From assembly GCF_000017625.1 (NCBI RefSeq), contig NC_009712.1:1364001-1428000 (forward strand): a DNA stretch of 64,000 nt, in the 5' to 3' direction. The notes under the pieces were generated by a model. The model did no database searches. It was not told the origin of the DNA and saw nothing but the letters and a program-made list of their open reading frames with translations. The DNA is from Methanoregula boonei 6A8. GTDB taxonomy: Archaea > Halobacteriota > Methanomicrobia > Methanomicrobiales > Methanospirillaceae. Positions 38,012-47,123 of this stretch are shown in pieces (position 1 is the first letter of the stretch; every line of letters begins with the position of its first letter). Made by a program: the position numbers and the translations under genes.

Positions 38012-39247
38012 CTAGATCTTCATGGTAGCCCAGCGGGCCACATCACCCGGCACCGGCGCGTCTTTCTCGGCAAACATCAGGATCGTATCCTTGCAGGTCC
38101 GGATTGCGGCCGGATGCATCATCATGAAGATGTCCACCCCGGCAAGGAGGAGCGTGAGCGCATTTATCGTCTCCCAGAGAGGGCCACGCAGTCCCCGCGA
38201 ACCGTACTTCCTGTCCATCTTCATCCATGCCTCGCGGGCCGCCCATGCGTTCGTGGATGCAGAGATGGTGGGGTGCTGGAGCTCGGTATCCCCCATCAGG
38301 GCAGCGTGCCGGGCCCGCTCGTGGATGGTAAACGAATACTCAAGGCCGTACCCGAGGGCAACGGTGGTGAGGTCCATCACAATGTCCTCGGGCGGGAGAT
38401 ACTCGTAGAGCCGGCGGTTGAGCTCCTTTGCCTTGTTGAGCTCAAGGCCGGTAAAACCGAGCACCGCGTGGTTGTGCTCCTTTGCCGCCCGGGCCACAAC
38501 ATCGAGCGTCTTTGTCTCGGTCATACCGAGCGTGACGGAGTTCAAGAGCAGCCGCTCGCCATCGGCCACCTCAGCTACCCTGCTAAAGACCTGTGCATCC
38601 TTCTTTGGGTCACCGCACCCGCCAATGATAAGCGGAACGTCAACGGCCTGGAGCACCTCCTCAACCGTCTTAGCCGCTGCCGCAGGAGAAGCATCCCGGA
38701 TGAGCGGATCGGTGGACATGAGGTGCACAGTGACCATATCCGCGCCATACTTCTTCACGTTCATCTTTGCCCATTCGGCAGGATCCCCCATGACGTCCTT
38801 GACGTTCTCCATGAGCACCCGCGGGAGCTGGGTCTCCATGTCAAAGACATCGAGTGCGAAGACGGGCGGATGCGGCGCGGGGTGATCGGCGCTAACAAAG
38901 GGAGGATAGGTCGATCCCCCGATAACAAGTGTCTTGCTCCGGCTGCCTCCATCGGCCTTTGTTGCACCCAGTTTCACCTCGTGGATCCTGCCCGCGAACT
39001 CCTCATCGTGCGGGACAAACGTCTCTGCAAAAAGTGAGGCCGGTTTCCGGGGAACGGCGGGCAGGCCCGGGGATGCGGCAGGAATGCCGGCGGGGATCCA
39101 GAACTCGAGGTCGCCCACCTCCATGGAGAAGTTCTCCAGTTCAAGGCGCTCCTTACCGGAGAGCAGGGATAGGAGCCGGGAGATCACTTCCTGGCCTGCC
39201 TGCGGTTCCGGCACCATCAGATCCTTACGCGGGTTCTTTTCCGGCAT
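38012..39247 (-). CDS. cdhD: Acetyl-CoA decarbonylase/synthase delta subunit (corrinoid/FeS protein, small)
   Basis: 411 residues with the TIM-barrel core of CoFeSP small subunits (LVIGGSTYPPFV, PLIIGGCGDPKKDAQVF and a C-terminal MMHPAAI). It forms a heterodimer with CdhE for methyl transfer. It starts 3 bases after cdhC stops, in a tightly packed operon. Confidence 0.94.
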   Translation of the reverse strand: MPEKNPRKDLMVPEPQAGQEVISRLLSLLSGKERLELENFSMEVGDLEFWIPAGIPAASPGLPAVPRKPASLFAETFVPHDEEFAGRIHEVKLGATKADGGSRSKTLVIGGSTYPPFVSADHPAPHPPVFALDVFDMETQLPRVLMENVKDVMGDPAEWAKMNVKKYGADMVTVHLMSTDPLIRDASPAAAAKTVEEVLQAVDVPLIIGGCGDPKKDAQVFSRVAEVADGERLLLNSVTLGMTETKTLDVVARAAKEHNHAVLGFTGLELNKAKELNRRLYEYLPPEDIVMDLTTVALGYGLEYSFTIHERARHAALMGDTELQHPTISASTNAWAAREAWMKMDRKYGSRGLRGPLWETINALTLLLAGVDIFMMMHPAAIRTCKDTILMFAEKDAPVPGDVARWATMKI

Positions 39248-39250
39248 CCC

Positions 39251-40624
39251 TTATGCACCTTCCCCGGGTTTTTTGGGCCGGATCGGCTCGATAATGACCC
39301 GGTCCGCGGTGATCTTCGCGTTCTTGAAGATGATCTTGAATCCCCCCGCCATCACCGGGAAATCCCCGCCGGAGAAGACCTGCACGGCACCATTTGTCTC
39401 CTCTGCAGGCACGAGCTCTTCTGCCTTCCACCGTTCGGTGACCGGGTGGGACTTGCCGGAAAGGAAGTCGCGGAGTTCGCTTACCGTCTGGACATCCTTC
39501 TCGGTTGCGATCCGGCTAAAGAGATCTGTGGGGATAAATGCCCGCATCTGCTCCTTGAGCTCGGCAGGCATCCAGACTACCCTGGCATATCCCCCGTCCG
39601 CGGCAAGGAACCGGGGGGAACGCAGGTACTCAAGCGAGATCCCGTGGAACCCGTCCACCTGCCTGCCCCCGGCAGTAGAATCCGCCATGGTGGAGAAGGG
39701 CAGACCGTTCACCGTTACGTCCCCATAGCCCCTCATAACGATCCCAAAGCCCTCAACCTCGGGAATGTAGAACGCGATCCCTTCAAAGCAGCCGCAGGAA
39801 GTATGCGGGCAGGCAAAGGCGCTGTACAGGAAGATCCGGCTCACGGTGCCAAGCGAGCGTTTCCTTGCGCTCTCATTGATCCCGGTGTACTCGCCTTTTA
39901 CAGGGTCAACGCACTCTCCTTTGCTGATGGGAAAGATCGGGCCCTTGGGATCGATCCGGGCTGCTGCCCGCCCGTCAAACCAGCTGATGGCCCCGCAGTT
40001 TGCGTACCGCTGGGGCGTGATCACGCAGACGTGGCTTGGCGCAAACGACTGGCAGAGGGCGCAGCCATAAAAGACATCCACGTCGTCGTCGGTGAGCCCC
40101 CGGGCCCGGGCATCGCGTGCCTCATACGAGGCCATTGCCTCGGCGTACCGGGCAGAGATTGCCTCTTTGTCGGTAAAGAATGTGACCTGGATCTTCTCGA
40201 TAATCGGAAGCTCATTTTTGAGGAGGTCAATGAGGACTTTTCCCACGTGCGTAAGGGAGGTGAGTCCTTTTGCATAGGCTTTTTTGGATACCCGCACCCA
40301 GATATCGTAGCGCTGGTTGAGGTGCATGAAGCCTTCGACATAGTTGGTGTACTCGTGGATCCGGCGCTCGATCACGCCTTCGATATCCTCTTCGAGTTGG
40401 GGGCCCGCAATCTCGACAAGGATACCGAGCGGGAACTTTCCGCCCTCTTCCATGGCAGAAAGGTCCGGGCCGACAACCGTGATCGCCCCATCGCGGATCT
40501 CCCCGGGCTTTCGCACTTTTACCAGCTCGAACTTCTTTTCCACTGAGGGGCCACCGAGCTCGACATGCATGTCGTTTTTCCGGATCCTCTCACCCACGTG
40601 GACAAGCCCGACATCCACCGGCAT
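39251..40624 (-). CDS. cdhC: Acetyl-CoA decarbonylase/synthase beta subunit (acetyl-CoA synthase, A-cluster)
   Basis: About 457 residues from ATG 40624, chosen because a GCAGGTG site precedes it; a GTG at 40636 overlaps the cdhB stop. It joins CO, a methyl group and CoA to acetyl-CoA on a Ni-Fe-S A-cluster. Cysteine blocks that could bind this cluster are GCALCQSF, RYANCGAISW and ACPHTSCGCFEG. In a hydrogenotrophic methanogen it mainly serves carbon assimilation. Confidence 0.95.
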   Translation of the reverse strand: MPVDVGLVHVGERIRKNDMHVELGGPSVEKKFELVKVRKPGEIRDGAITVVGPDLSAMEEGGKFPLGILVEIAGPQLEEDIEGVIERRIHEYTNYVEGFMHLNQRYDIWVRVSKKAYAKGLTSLTHVGKVLIDLLKNELPIIEKIQVTFFTDKEAISARYAEAMASYEARDARARGLTDDDVDVFYGCALCQSFAPSHVCVITPQRYANCGAISWFDGRAAARIDPKGPIFPISKGECVDPVKGEYTGINESARKRSLGTVSRIFLYSAFACPHTSCGCFEGIAFYIPEVEGFGIVMRGYGDVTVNGLPFSTMADSTAGGRQVDGFHGISLEYLRSPRFLAADGGYARVVWMPAELKEQMRAFIPTDLFSRIATEKDVQTVSELRDFLSGKSHPVTERWKAEELVPAEETNGAVQVFSGGDFPVMAGGFKIIFKNAKITADRVIIEPIRPKKPGEGA

Positions 40625-40628
40625 ATTT

Positions 40629-41183
40629 TCAAACACCTGCCGCGCCTCCCGTGGTTTCTTCGATTATGGCCTCAAGGTTCTCCTGCCAGTCCTTTTCGGA
40701 GAGGTTGGCAAACGACCAGGTGGCATTGGGCTGGTATTTGTTGTCCAGCGTGATCGTCCTTGTATGCGGGGCAAAGTGCTTGAGCCCGGAAAGAAGTGTC
40801 CAGGCCATGGGATACGGGAGGCCGGCGATGATGGCAAGATCACAGGGGCCCTTTCCCCCCGGCCCTTCCCAGACAGGATCCGCGATCCTCTGGCCGGCCA
40901 CAACTGCCGGTAAGATAAGGGCATTCATGTATCCCCTCTCTACGAGGGCCCGGTTAACGTTCCCGGTGGCAATGACCGGGATCCGGTACGCCCGGGCAAG
41001 CACGAGCAGGTAATCAACAAGCTTCCGGTCCCCGATCTCTGCTGATGCAGATTGGTTCCCAAGCAGGAGCACCGGTGACCGGGCGCGGCCGATCACGGCT
41101 TTTGCCATGGCCGGCTTGGTGATCACGGTAGCTTTCTTCGGGCCGCCCACCTCGGCTGTCTGCCAGGGATCTGCTGAACTCAT
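40629..41183 (-). CDS. cdhB: Acetyl-CoA decarbonylase/synthase epsilon subunit
   Basis: 184 residues, a Rossmann-like protein (DYLLVLARAYRIPVIATGN) that binds the alpha subunit to form the CO dehydrogenase component. Its start overlaps the cdhA stop by 4 bases (ATGA). Slightly longer than the usual about 170 residues. Confidence 0.92.
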   Translation of the reverse strand: MSSADPWQTAEVGGPKKATVITKPAMAKAVIGRARSPVLLLGNQSASAEIGDRKLVDYLLVLARAYRIPVIATGNVNRALVERGYMNALILPAVVAGQRIADPVWEGPGGKGPCDLAIIAGLPYPMAWTLLSGLKHFAPHTRTITLDNKYQPNATWSFANLSEKDWQENLEAIIEETTGGAAGV

Positions 41184-43540
41184 AGCCGGCCCTCCCCGGG
41201 CATATCACGGGTAAGCAGGGTCGGGTCCGGTATGGGCTGTTCCTTCCAGCCGGACTGGGAAAGAATACCCGTGATCTCACCTTTGAGGGTCACAGGAATA
41301 TCTGCGGTAGTGCGGATATAGCGCGGGATGTCTTCCGGCAATGCGCCGTGGCTGCGCTGGTACAGGTCAATGTAGTGCGTGAGCTTCATTGCCCGGCCCC
41401 GGGTCGTGTCATTGGGCCGCATGCAGAGCTTTGCCACAAGCACCATTGCTTCTTCTTTTGTCTCGGCGGCCACAAAGAGATGCTCCGGGGCCGGGCCGGC
41501 ATAGACTTTCTCGCCGGTCCGCTGGTCGTGAACATACCAGTCCTCATCGCGGTCAGCCCGGCCAAGGAGCATCCGGCGGTACTTGGTGCCATGGGGGCCG
41601 ACCACCACAGGGATCCCAAGCCGCCAGAACCCGCTTGCGATTGCCGCCGCCTTCTGGGACATCGCACCCCACGCAACACCTACCGCACCGACACGGTTGT
41701 GGACATAGTCGGCGATCTCGGCATAGTTCCCGCGCAGGTTGCGTCGGGCAAAGATGCTTGCGATCTTGATGGTTGCCCCGGCGATATGGGCGTTTGCGAC
41801 ACAGGAACCGACATTCACGATCCCTCCTGCAGTAAAACTGCCCGGGAACTGCTCATAGGGGGTCTTTCCCTCCTCGTCCCGGTACATCCCAATCGACATC
41901 GCGGCACAGCCCGAGGTGCAGACAATGTACCGGCGCTTTGCAAACTCCACGCTCATTTCGGCGATTTCTTTTCCGCCGTTTGCGAAATTGGAGCAGCCGA
42001 CAAATGCCACAACGCCCGGGATCTCCCCGAGAACGATGGGCCCGCCAACGTTGCGGATCTCGACATCCTGAATAGCGCCCCGCCCAGTCCGGATCACGAA
42101 CTTCTCGTTTTTGATCTTCTCTGCGGCTGCAGCCACGATCAGCGAATGGACCGGGATATCCTGCGTGCAGGCATGCTCGCACCGCCCGCATCCAACACAG
42201 GTCTCGTACAGAAGAGAAAGAAGCGAGAGGTCGCCTTCCGCCGCAGCTTTCATACCTTGCGGGATAGCAAGGTCGTTGGGGCAGGCCCGCTGGCAGAGCC
42301 GGCACCGGGTACAGTCAGCAGCCTTTTCGCGGACTGCCTCCGGTGAAAGGGCAGTGGAGGTTTTCCTCCGTGCCGGCATCACGGTCCGGGCCACCCGGAC
42401 TGCCACCTCGCCGGCCTTTTCCGAATCAAGGATCAGGGCACCCTTGGCCCGGCCTGACGAGAGATCGGCAACTATGGCATCCACCGGGTCACGGGTCCGG
42501 TCGGGAAGGCCCATGCAGTTCTTATCAGATGTGGCAATAAAGGGCGTGCCGGCAGCCACAGCCTCGTCAAACGCATCGGTCCGGACGCACTGCTCATCTA
42601 CGACGATCACATCGGGAATCCCACTCCGGATGTACCGTAGCTGCCAGGACATGGGGCCGATGATCTTTGCCCGCGGAGAGTAGCGGGTGGCATCAACCGA
42701 GGTGCAGCAGATGCCGGTCACCTCCACCTGGTCGGTAAGGTTCTCCTCCGCAAGGTAATCGATAATGGCAACCGCGGGCGGAACATTATGGCCGATGACC
42801 AGGATCACCGGTTTTGTGGTCTCAACTGTTCCCATGCCGAGCGCCGCAAGTGGTGCATCGGGATCGGCTTTCGGGTAACCGAGCGCCGAGATCTGCGCAA
42901 GGTCTGCTACCTCCATGCCCACCTGGTCGATCATGCCGGCGTGGAGCACCTTGCTCTCGAAATCCAGGTATTTGCCCTCCTGCCCGGTATGGGTTGCCGC
43001 AAGAAGCGACGTGATCTGGCTCTCGCAGTAATCTAGGACGGTTTCAAGATCCGCAAGGATCTGCGGCTTTTCCCCGCAGACAAGCCGGATGACAGGTGCC
43101 TCCACCCCAATCGCATTCCCGCCGGGATCAATTTCGCAGTCGCGACCCGAACGCTTGATGGCATAGGTCACGAGCTCACGCGCATGGCTCGTGTGGGTGG
43201 CGGCACCGATGCACGCAGTAAGGAGCACGGTCCGGGCCTGCTGGGCCGGCATCGAGATCCCACAGGCTCCTTTTTTGGTGCCGGTAAGATCGCACTTGCC
43301 GTAGGTGCACAGGCAGCAGAGATCGCAAAAGGGCATGTAGAACGGTTGGTACCGGGAGAGGAGTGTATGGTCCCACTCACGAAGGGTGGCAAGTGAAGGG
43401 TATGGCGTCGGGCCTTTTTCTTCAGCCCAGTCCCCGGCAGAAAGTTTCCCGATAGAAACCGAGAGGTCCCGGATCCGGCCAAAACCGGCATCCAGTTCCT
43501 TTATCGACAAAGAGACTTTCTTTTCCGTCACCAGCAGCAC
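41180..43540 (-). CDS. cdhA: Acetyl-CoA decarbonylase/synthase alpha subunit (nickel CO dehydrogenase)
   Basis: 786 residues from GTG 43540; a second GTG at 43531 is also possible. It interconverts CO2 and CO on a Ni-Fe-S C-cluster. An N-terminal cysteine group is CDLCCLCTYGKC, and two ferredoxin-type clusters are CTRCRLCQRACP and CVGCGRCEHACT around 405-455, a feature of the archaeal alpha subunit. C-cluster candidates are VAFVGCSNFANGG, GCAAMS and NVGSCVANAHIAG in the second half. It is the first gene of the operon behind a TATA box with a dyad. Confidence 0.95.
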   Translation of the reverse strand: MLLVTEKKVSLSIKELDAGFGRIRDLSVSIGKLSAGDWAEEKGPTPYPSLATLREWDHTLLSRYQPFYMPFCDLCCLCTYGKCDLTGTKKGACGISMPAQQARTVLLTACIGAATHTSHARELVTYAIKRSGRDCEIDPGGNAIGVEAPVIRLVCGEKPQILADLETVLDYCESQITSLLAATHTGQEGKYLDFESKVLHAGMIDQVGMEVADLAQISALGYPKADPDAPLAALGMGTVETTKPVILVIGHNVPPAVAIIDYLAEENLTDQVEVTGICCTSVDATRYSPRAKIIGPMSWQLRYIRSGIPDVIVVDEQCVRTDAFDEAVAAGTPFIATSDKNCMGLPDRTRDPVDAIVADLSSGRAKGALILDSEKAGEVAVRVARTVMPARRKTSTALSPEAVREKAADCTRCRLCQRACPNDLAIPQGMKAAAEGDLSLLSLLYETCVGCGRCEHACTQDIPVHSLIVAAAAEKIKNEKFVIRTGRGAIQDVEIRNVGGPIVLGEIPGVVAFVGCSNFANGGKEIAEMSVEFAKRRYIVCTSGCAAMSIGMYRDEEGKTPYEQFPGSFTAGGIVNVGSCVANAHIAGATIKIASIFARRNLRGNYAEIADYVHNRVGAVGVAWGAMSQKAAAIASGFWRLGIPVVVGPHGTKYRRMLLGRADRDEDWYVHDQRTGEKVYAGPAPEHLFVAAETKEEAMVLVAKLCMRPNDTTRGRAMKLTHYIDLYQRSHGALPEDIPRYIRTTADIPVTLKGEITGILSQSGWKEQPIPDPTLLTRDMPGEGRL

Positions 43541-43578
43541 AACCGGGGTAAATTGTCACCTAAAATACAGGATACTGG

Positions 43579-43607
43579 TATATATGTACACGTACAGGTT
43601 TTTAACC
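43579..43607 (-). promoter_or_regulatory. cdhA promoter: TATA box with upstream GGTT/AACC dyad
   Basis: Minus-strand TATA ATATATA at 43579-43585, about 40 bases before the cdhA GTG, implying a leader of about 15-20 bases. A dyad GGTT-TTT-AACC lies at 43597-43607, 11 bases upstream of the TATA box. The cooC promoter carries a longer version of this dyad at nearly the same distance. Confidence 0.5.
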
Positions 43608-43645
43608 AAATCGACCGGGATACCAAAGGTACGGGTACCGGGGGA

Positions 43646-44425
43646 TCACCCTGAACCGGGTTTCCCGTAACCGGCTCGTTCCATCAGGGTACAGACCGAT
43701 CGGTATCCCGGGGAATCCACCGGCAGGTCAAGGAGCGGCCGGCCTGCAATGACCGATTCCTGCACCAGGGGATCGAACGCAATCTTTCCCAGGTACTCCC
43801 GCCCGGTCTCCTCTTCTGCCCTTGCACCAAGCTCGGCAGGGAAAAGGCTTCCGCCCACCACAAAGAAGCGGTCGAACGCGATCCCGACTTCCCGTGCGAT
43901 CCGGTCGGCACGTTTGACATGGAGGAAGGATTTGTGGGACGGCCCCAGCACATCGAAGAGATCACTCACGCTGGCCGTCACCTTACGGTTGAGGTGTTCG
44001 AGGCCGGCAGGAGAATCGACCAGCACGCACCGGTAGTTTTTTGCAAGCGTTGAGAGCGCCCCTTTGAGCGCTGCATCCGGCATGCAGTAACAACCCTCGA
44101 TCCACTTGGTCCCCACAGCGATAAGGTCAAAATGCTCACTCTCATACAGCCCGTCCCGGAGCACCCGGCTCTCGATCCTTTCTGTGGGGGCGATACCCGT
44201 CATCGTCCCGCCCTTTTTAATGAAGGTCTCGGTCACGAGCTCGGCAATCGTCTTTACCCCTTCGCGTTCGAGATCAACGCCCACCATCTCGGCAAGGTTC
44301 TGGTCAGGGTCGAGATCGATGAGGAGAAGCGGGGCCTCTTCCTGCTCAAGGAAAAATTTGGTCTGCAGTGCGACAAAACTTGTCTTACCGGTACCCCCCC
44401 GGCCCATGGTTACCAGTGTCTTCAT
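43646..44425 (-). CDS. CooC/MinD-type ATPase with altered signature lysine
   Basis: 259 residues with P-loop GRGGTGKT at residues 8-15. CooC proteins bind nickel and help load it into CO dehydrogenase; the position of the gene just ahead of cdhA supports that. The usual deviant Walker signature is KGGxGK, but here the first Lys is Arg9. No CooC-type CxC nickel motif is visible; the only close Cys pair is in GCYCMPDA. Its start overlaps the stop of the second ATPase gene by 4 bases. Confidence 0.8.
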   Translation of the reverse strand: MKTLVTMGRGGTGKTSFVALQTKFFLEQEEAPLLLIDLDPDQNLAEMVGVDLEREGVKTIAELVTETFIKKGGTMTGIAPTERIESRVLRDGLYESEHFDLIAVGTKWIEGCYCMPDAALKGALSTLAKNYRCVLVDSPAGLEHLNRKVTASVSDLFDVLGPSHKSFLHVKRADRIAREVGIAFDRFFVVGGSLFPAELGARAEEETGREYLGKIAFDPLVQESVIAGRPLLDLPVDSPGYRSVCTLMERAGYGKPGSG

Positions 44426-45219
44426 GGGTGTTCTTCCTGATCGGCCATTTCCCGGCTGGTCTCTGAAAGGATCCCGGCGATGGCATCAAGCGCTGCCGAG
44501 CCTTTGAGCGCAGCGACTGCTTCCCCGGCTACACCTGCCCGCGTCACCGTCGGGTCAAACGGGATCATACCAGGAACGGGAAGATTCCGGGACCGGGCAA
44601 AATCCCGGATAACCCTATCCTGCGCCGGATCCTGGATCCGGTTTCCCACCAGTTCCACCCGGGGGATACCGGCATCCCGTGCCATCTGTGCAATCTTCCC
44701 GGCAATGGCAAGCGACTGCCGGTGGGCATCGCTTACCACGAGCATCACATCCACGTTCTCTGCAGTTCCCCGCCCGATATGCTCAACACCGGCTTCCATA
44801 TCAAGGATAACAACTTCGCGGTGCTCCACCAGCAGGTGGCGCAGCAGGGCGCGGACCACGCTGTTTGCCGGGCAGGTGCACCCGGCACCCATCGAAGTCA
44901 CGGTGCCCATGACCAGCAGGTGCGGCCCGGCAGGGGTGGGGACGGCATACTTTGTTACTATATCATTCACAGAAAAATTCAGCGCATACACGCCGGGATA
45001 GGATGTCCCGGTCTTTGCGGCGATGAGATCCGCGTTCTTCGAGACCGGGATAATGGCATCCGCTTCGCGTGGGGAGAGGCCGAGCAGGAAGGCAAGGTTG
45101 GGCGCAGAGTCTGCATCCAAGGCGAGGGTTGTATGCCCGGCGCGGGCAAAAAGGAAGGCCAGACTCCCGGCGAGAAGTGTCTTTCCCGACCCGCCTTTCC
45201 CTGCCACTGCGATCTTCAT
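44422..45219 (-). CDS. cooC: CooC-like nickel-inserting ATPase
   Basis: 265 residues from ATG 45219 (MKIAVAGKGG); the frame is open to 45609 but nothing upstream is conserved. P-loop GKGGSGKT at 7-14, LALDADSAPNL, and the CooC-type cysteine pair GAGCTCPAN near residue 112 that can bind Ni. It should mature the nickel sites of CdhA and perhaps CdhC. It is the first gene of the ATPase pair, transcribed toward cdhA. Confidence 0.88.
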   Translation of the reverse strand: MKIAVAGKGGSGKTLLAGSLAFLFARAGHTTLALDADSAPNLAFLLGLSPREADAIIPVSKNADLIAAKTGTSYPGVYALNFSVNDIVTKYAVPTPAGPHLLVMGTVTSMGAGCTCPANSVVRALLRHLLVEHREVVILDMEAGVEHIGRGTAENVDVMLVVSDAHRQSLAIAGKIAQMARDAGIPRVELVGNRIQDPAQDRVIRDFARSRNLPVPGMIPFDPTVTRAGVAGEAVAALKGSAALDAIAGILSETSREMADQEEHP

Positions 45220-45240
45220 CCCGCACCACACCCTGTTTTT

Positions 45241-45274
45241 GATATATTGGCAGAACCGGTTTAAGAAACCGGTT
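45241..45274 (-). promoter_or_regulatory. cooC promoter: TATA box with 21-bp dyad
   Basis: Minus-strand TATA (AATATATC) at 45241-45248. Directly upstream is a perfect inverted repeat AACCGGTTT-AAG-AAACCGGTT at 45254-45274. The inner core GGTTTAAGAAACC starts 10 bases from the TATA box. Such a site next to the TATA/BRE is a likely operator or activator site. The start site would fall very close to the cooC ATG, so the transcript may be almost leaderless. Confidence 0.6.
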
Positions 45275-45421
45275 ACGTTACCAATGATCTCATAGGACAC
45301 GCCCCGGCAAAAAAACAGATTTGTTGTGGGAATTGAACGGGTGGATCCGCTCCCTTCACCCGGAGAAGTCCCGTACCTTAATGAGGGTAAACGGCCAACG
45401 GTATAGGAAGTACGGTGGCTG

Positions 45422-46627
45422 ATGGCTGAACTTCGGATTGTCGGGACTGCACACGTTTCCCAGAAAAGTGTTGATGAGGTGAAAGCCGCAATCGAGGAGT
45501 TCCGGCCGGACATTGTTGCAATAGAACTGGATCCTGCCCGGTTTGCGGCCCTCAAGAAACAGGCAAAGGACCCGACCGTGGAGGATGTCCTTGAAGTCAA
45601 GAACTTCAACTCGCTTCTTGTCCAGTGGCTCCTCTCCTACCTCCAGCGCAAGATCGGCGTCGATGTTGGTGTTGAGCCCGGGGCCGAGATGAAGGCTGCC
45701 ATTACTGAAGCAGAAAGCCGCAATATCCCGGTTGCCCTCGTGGACCGCGACATCCGCCTTACTCTGCTCCGGTTCTGGAAATCCATGGGGGTAATCGAGA
45801 AGATCAAGATGTTTTTTGCATTAATCTTCTCGATTGCCGAAGTGGACAAGGGAGAACAGATCGATATCGAATCTCTCAAGGACCAGGATATCATCGATGC
45901 TGTCATGGAGGAGTTTCACCGGTTTTCGCCCAACGGGGCCCATGCGCTGATTGACGAGCGGGATGCGTTCATCGCCCACCAGCTGGTCATTCTCAAGGCG
46001 CAGAGACCGGATGCCCGCATCCTTGCCATAGTCGGTGCCGGCCACCGCCAGGGCATTACGAATTATGTCGAGAAACCGCAGACCCTGCCGCCGTTTGATT
46101 CACTCATTAAAGAGCCAAAATCCTTTCCCTGGGCAAAAATTTTCGGTTTTGCAGTCACCGGGCTCTTTGCATTCCTGCTTGCCGCGATTGCATTTTCTGG
46201 CGTAGGCTGGACAGTACTCCTGTACGCACTCCTCTTCTGGGTAATCATTCACGGGGTGCTTGCCGCGGTATTTACCCTCATTGCCGGCGGCCATCCCTAT
46301 TCTGCCCTAACCTGTTTTGCCGTGGCGTGGATGACATCACTTAACCCGCTGCTCCATGCCGGGTGGTTTGCCGCATACGTTGAGGCAAAGGTCAGGAAGC
46401 CGCCGGTTTCGGATTTCCGGAAGATCTATGAGACAGAGTCATTGCGGGAGATGGCACGCATACCGCTCTTTAAAGTCGTACTCGTGGCAGCGCTGGCAAA
46501 CCTGGGAAGCCTGATAGGTACCGTGCTGTATTTTTTCCTTGTCTTCCCGCTGCTTCACATTGACCCGGGAACGGTGATCTCCACCGGGGTTCACAACATG
46601 TATACGTGGGTCGCCGGGCTCATTTAA
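45422..46627 (+). CDS. TraB/PrgY family membrane protein
   Basis: 401 residues. The TraB signature is present: RIVGTAHVSQKSVDEV at the N-terminus, EARF-like block DIVAIELDPARFAAL, and IVGAGHRQGI near 205. Several membrane helices follow (about 240-300 and 345-400). Relatives limit pheromone activity in bacteria or act in mitochondria; the archaeal role is unknown, possibly a membrane metalloprotease. It is divergent from the cooC operon. Confidence 0.88.
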   Translation: MAELRIVGTAHVSQKSVDEVKAAIEEFRPDIVAIELDPARFAALKKQAKDPTVEDVLEVKNFNSLLVQWLLSYLQRKIGVDVGVEPGAEMKAAITEAESRNIPVALVDRDIRLTLLRFWKSMGVIEKIKMFFALIFSIAEVDKGEQIDIESLKDQDIIDAVMEEFHRFSPNGAHALIDERDAFIAHQLVILKAQRPDARILAIVGAGHRQGITNYVEKPQTLPPFDSLIKEPKSFPWAKIFGFAVTGLFAFLLAAIAFSGVGWTVLLYALLFWVIIHGVLAAVFTLIAGGHPYSALTCFAVAWMTSLNPLLHAGWFAAYVEAKVRKPPVSDFRKIYETESLREMARIPLFKVVLVAALANLGSLIGTVLYFFLVFPLLHIDPGTVISTGVHNMYTWVAGLI

Positions 46628-46661
46628 AAAAGAAAACAATAGATAATCCGGAAAGGACCGG

Positions 46662-47036
46662 TCAGGGCTCGTGTATTCCGGTCCCCACTGTGCATGCCCG
46701 GATCTCCTGGTCAATCCAGTCCTGCACTACCAGTTTCATCTGCTGCTGAGTCATGCCCGCAGAAAACCGGATCCGGATCTCCACTTCAAGCAAATCGAGG
46801 ATTGGCTCGACAGTCCGTAAATACTCCTCTGCCCCGGTAAATCCCCCGGCTTTCTCAATATGGATCATCACCAGATCGTTGAGGTGCGAGAACTCACCGG
46901 TTACATCAATAATCTGTTCGAGAGTCATACCACCTGCAACGGGAGGCGCCGGAGTACAGGAAGGGTCGGGCACTCCGGCATTTGCCTCACCGGTGTCCAT
47001 TTTTCCTTCCCGCCGGTTGGCTGAATCCTCGTCCAT
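46662..47036 (-). CDS. Conserved-looking small protein, function unknown
   Basis: 124 residues. After a disordered N-terminal tail (about 1-35) comes an alpha-helical domain (TLEQIIDVTGEFSHLNDLVM and EEYLRTVEPILDLLEVEI). No membrane segment or metal motif. It converges with the TraB-family gene and is followed by a flavoprotein gene on the same strand. Alternative start at 47000. Confidence 0.55.
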   Translation of the reverse strand: MDEDSANRREGKMDTGEANAGVPDPSCTPAPPVAGGMTLEQIIDVTGEFSHLNDLVMIHIEKAGGFTGAEEYLRTVEPILDLLEVEIRIRFSAGMTQQQMKLVVQDWIDQEIRACTVGTGIHEP

Positions 47037-47123
47037 ATACGCGCTCCCGCATACACTACCCTTACCAGAGTGGCTCGAACCTGAACCGATAAATAGGTTG
47101 GCATCAGGAGCGGGGGGCTTTAC

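Noticed and set aside
44422-45609. Longer 395-aa reading of the cooC gene from 45609
   Set aside because: The extra N-terminus overlaps the divergent TraB-family gene and the promoter dyad; the P-loop start MKIAVAGKGG at 45219 fits the family.
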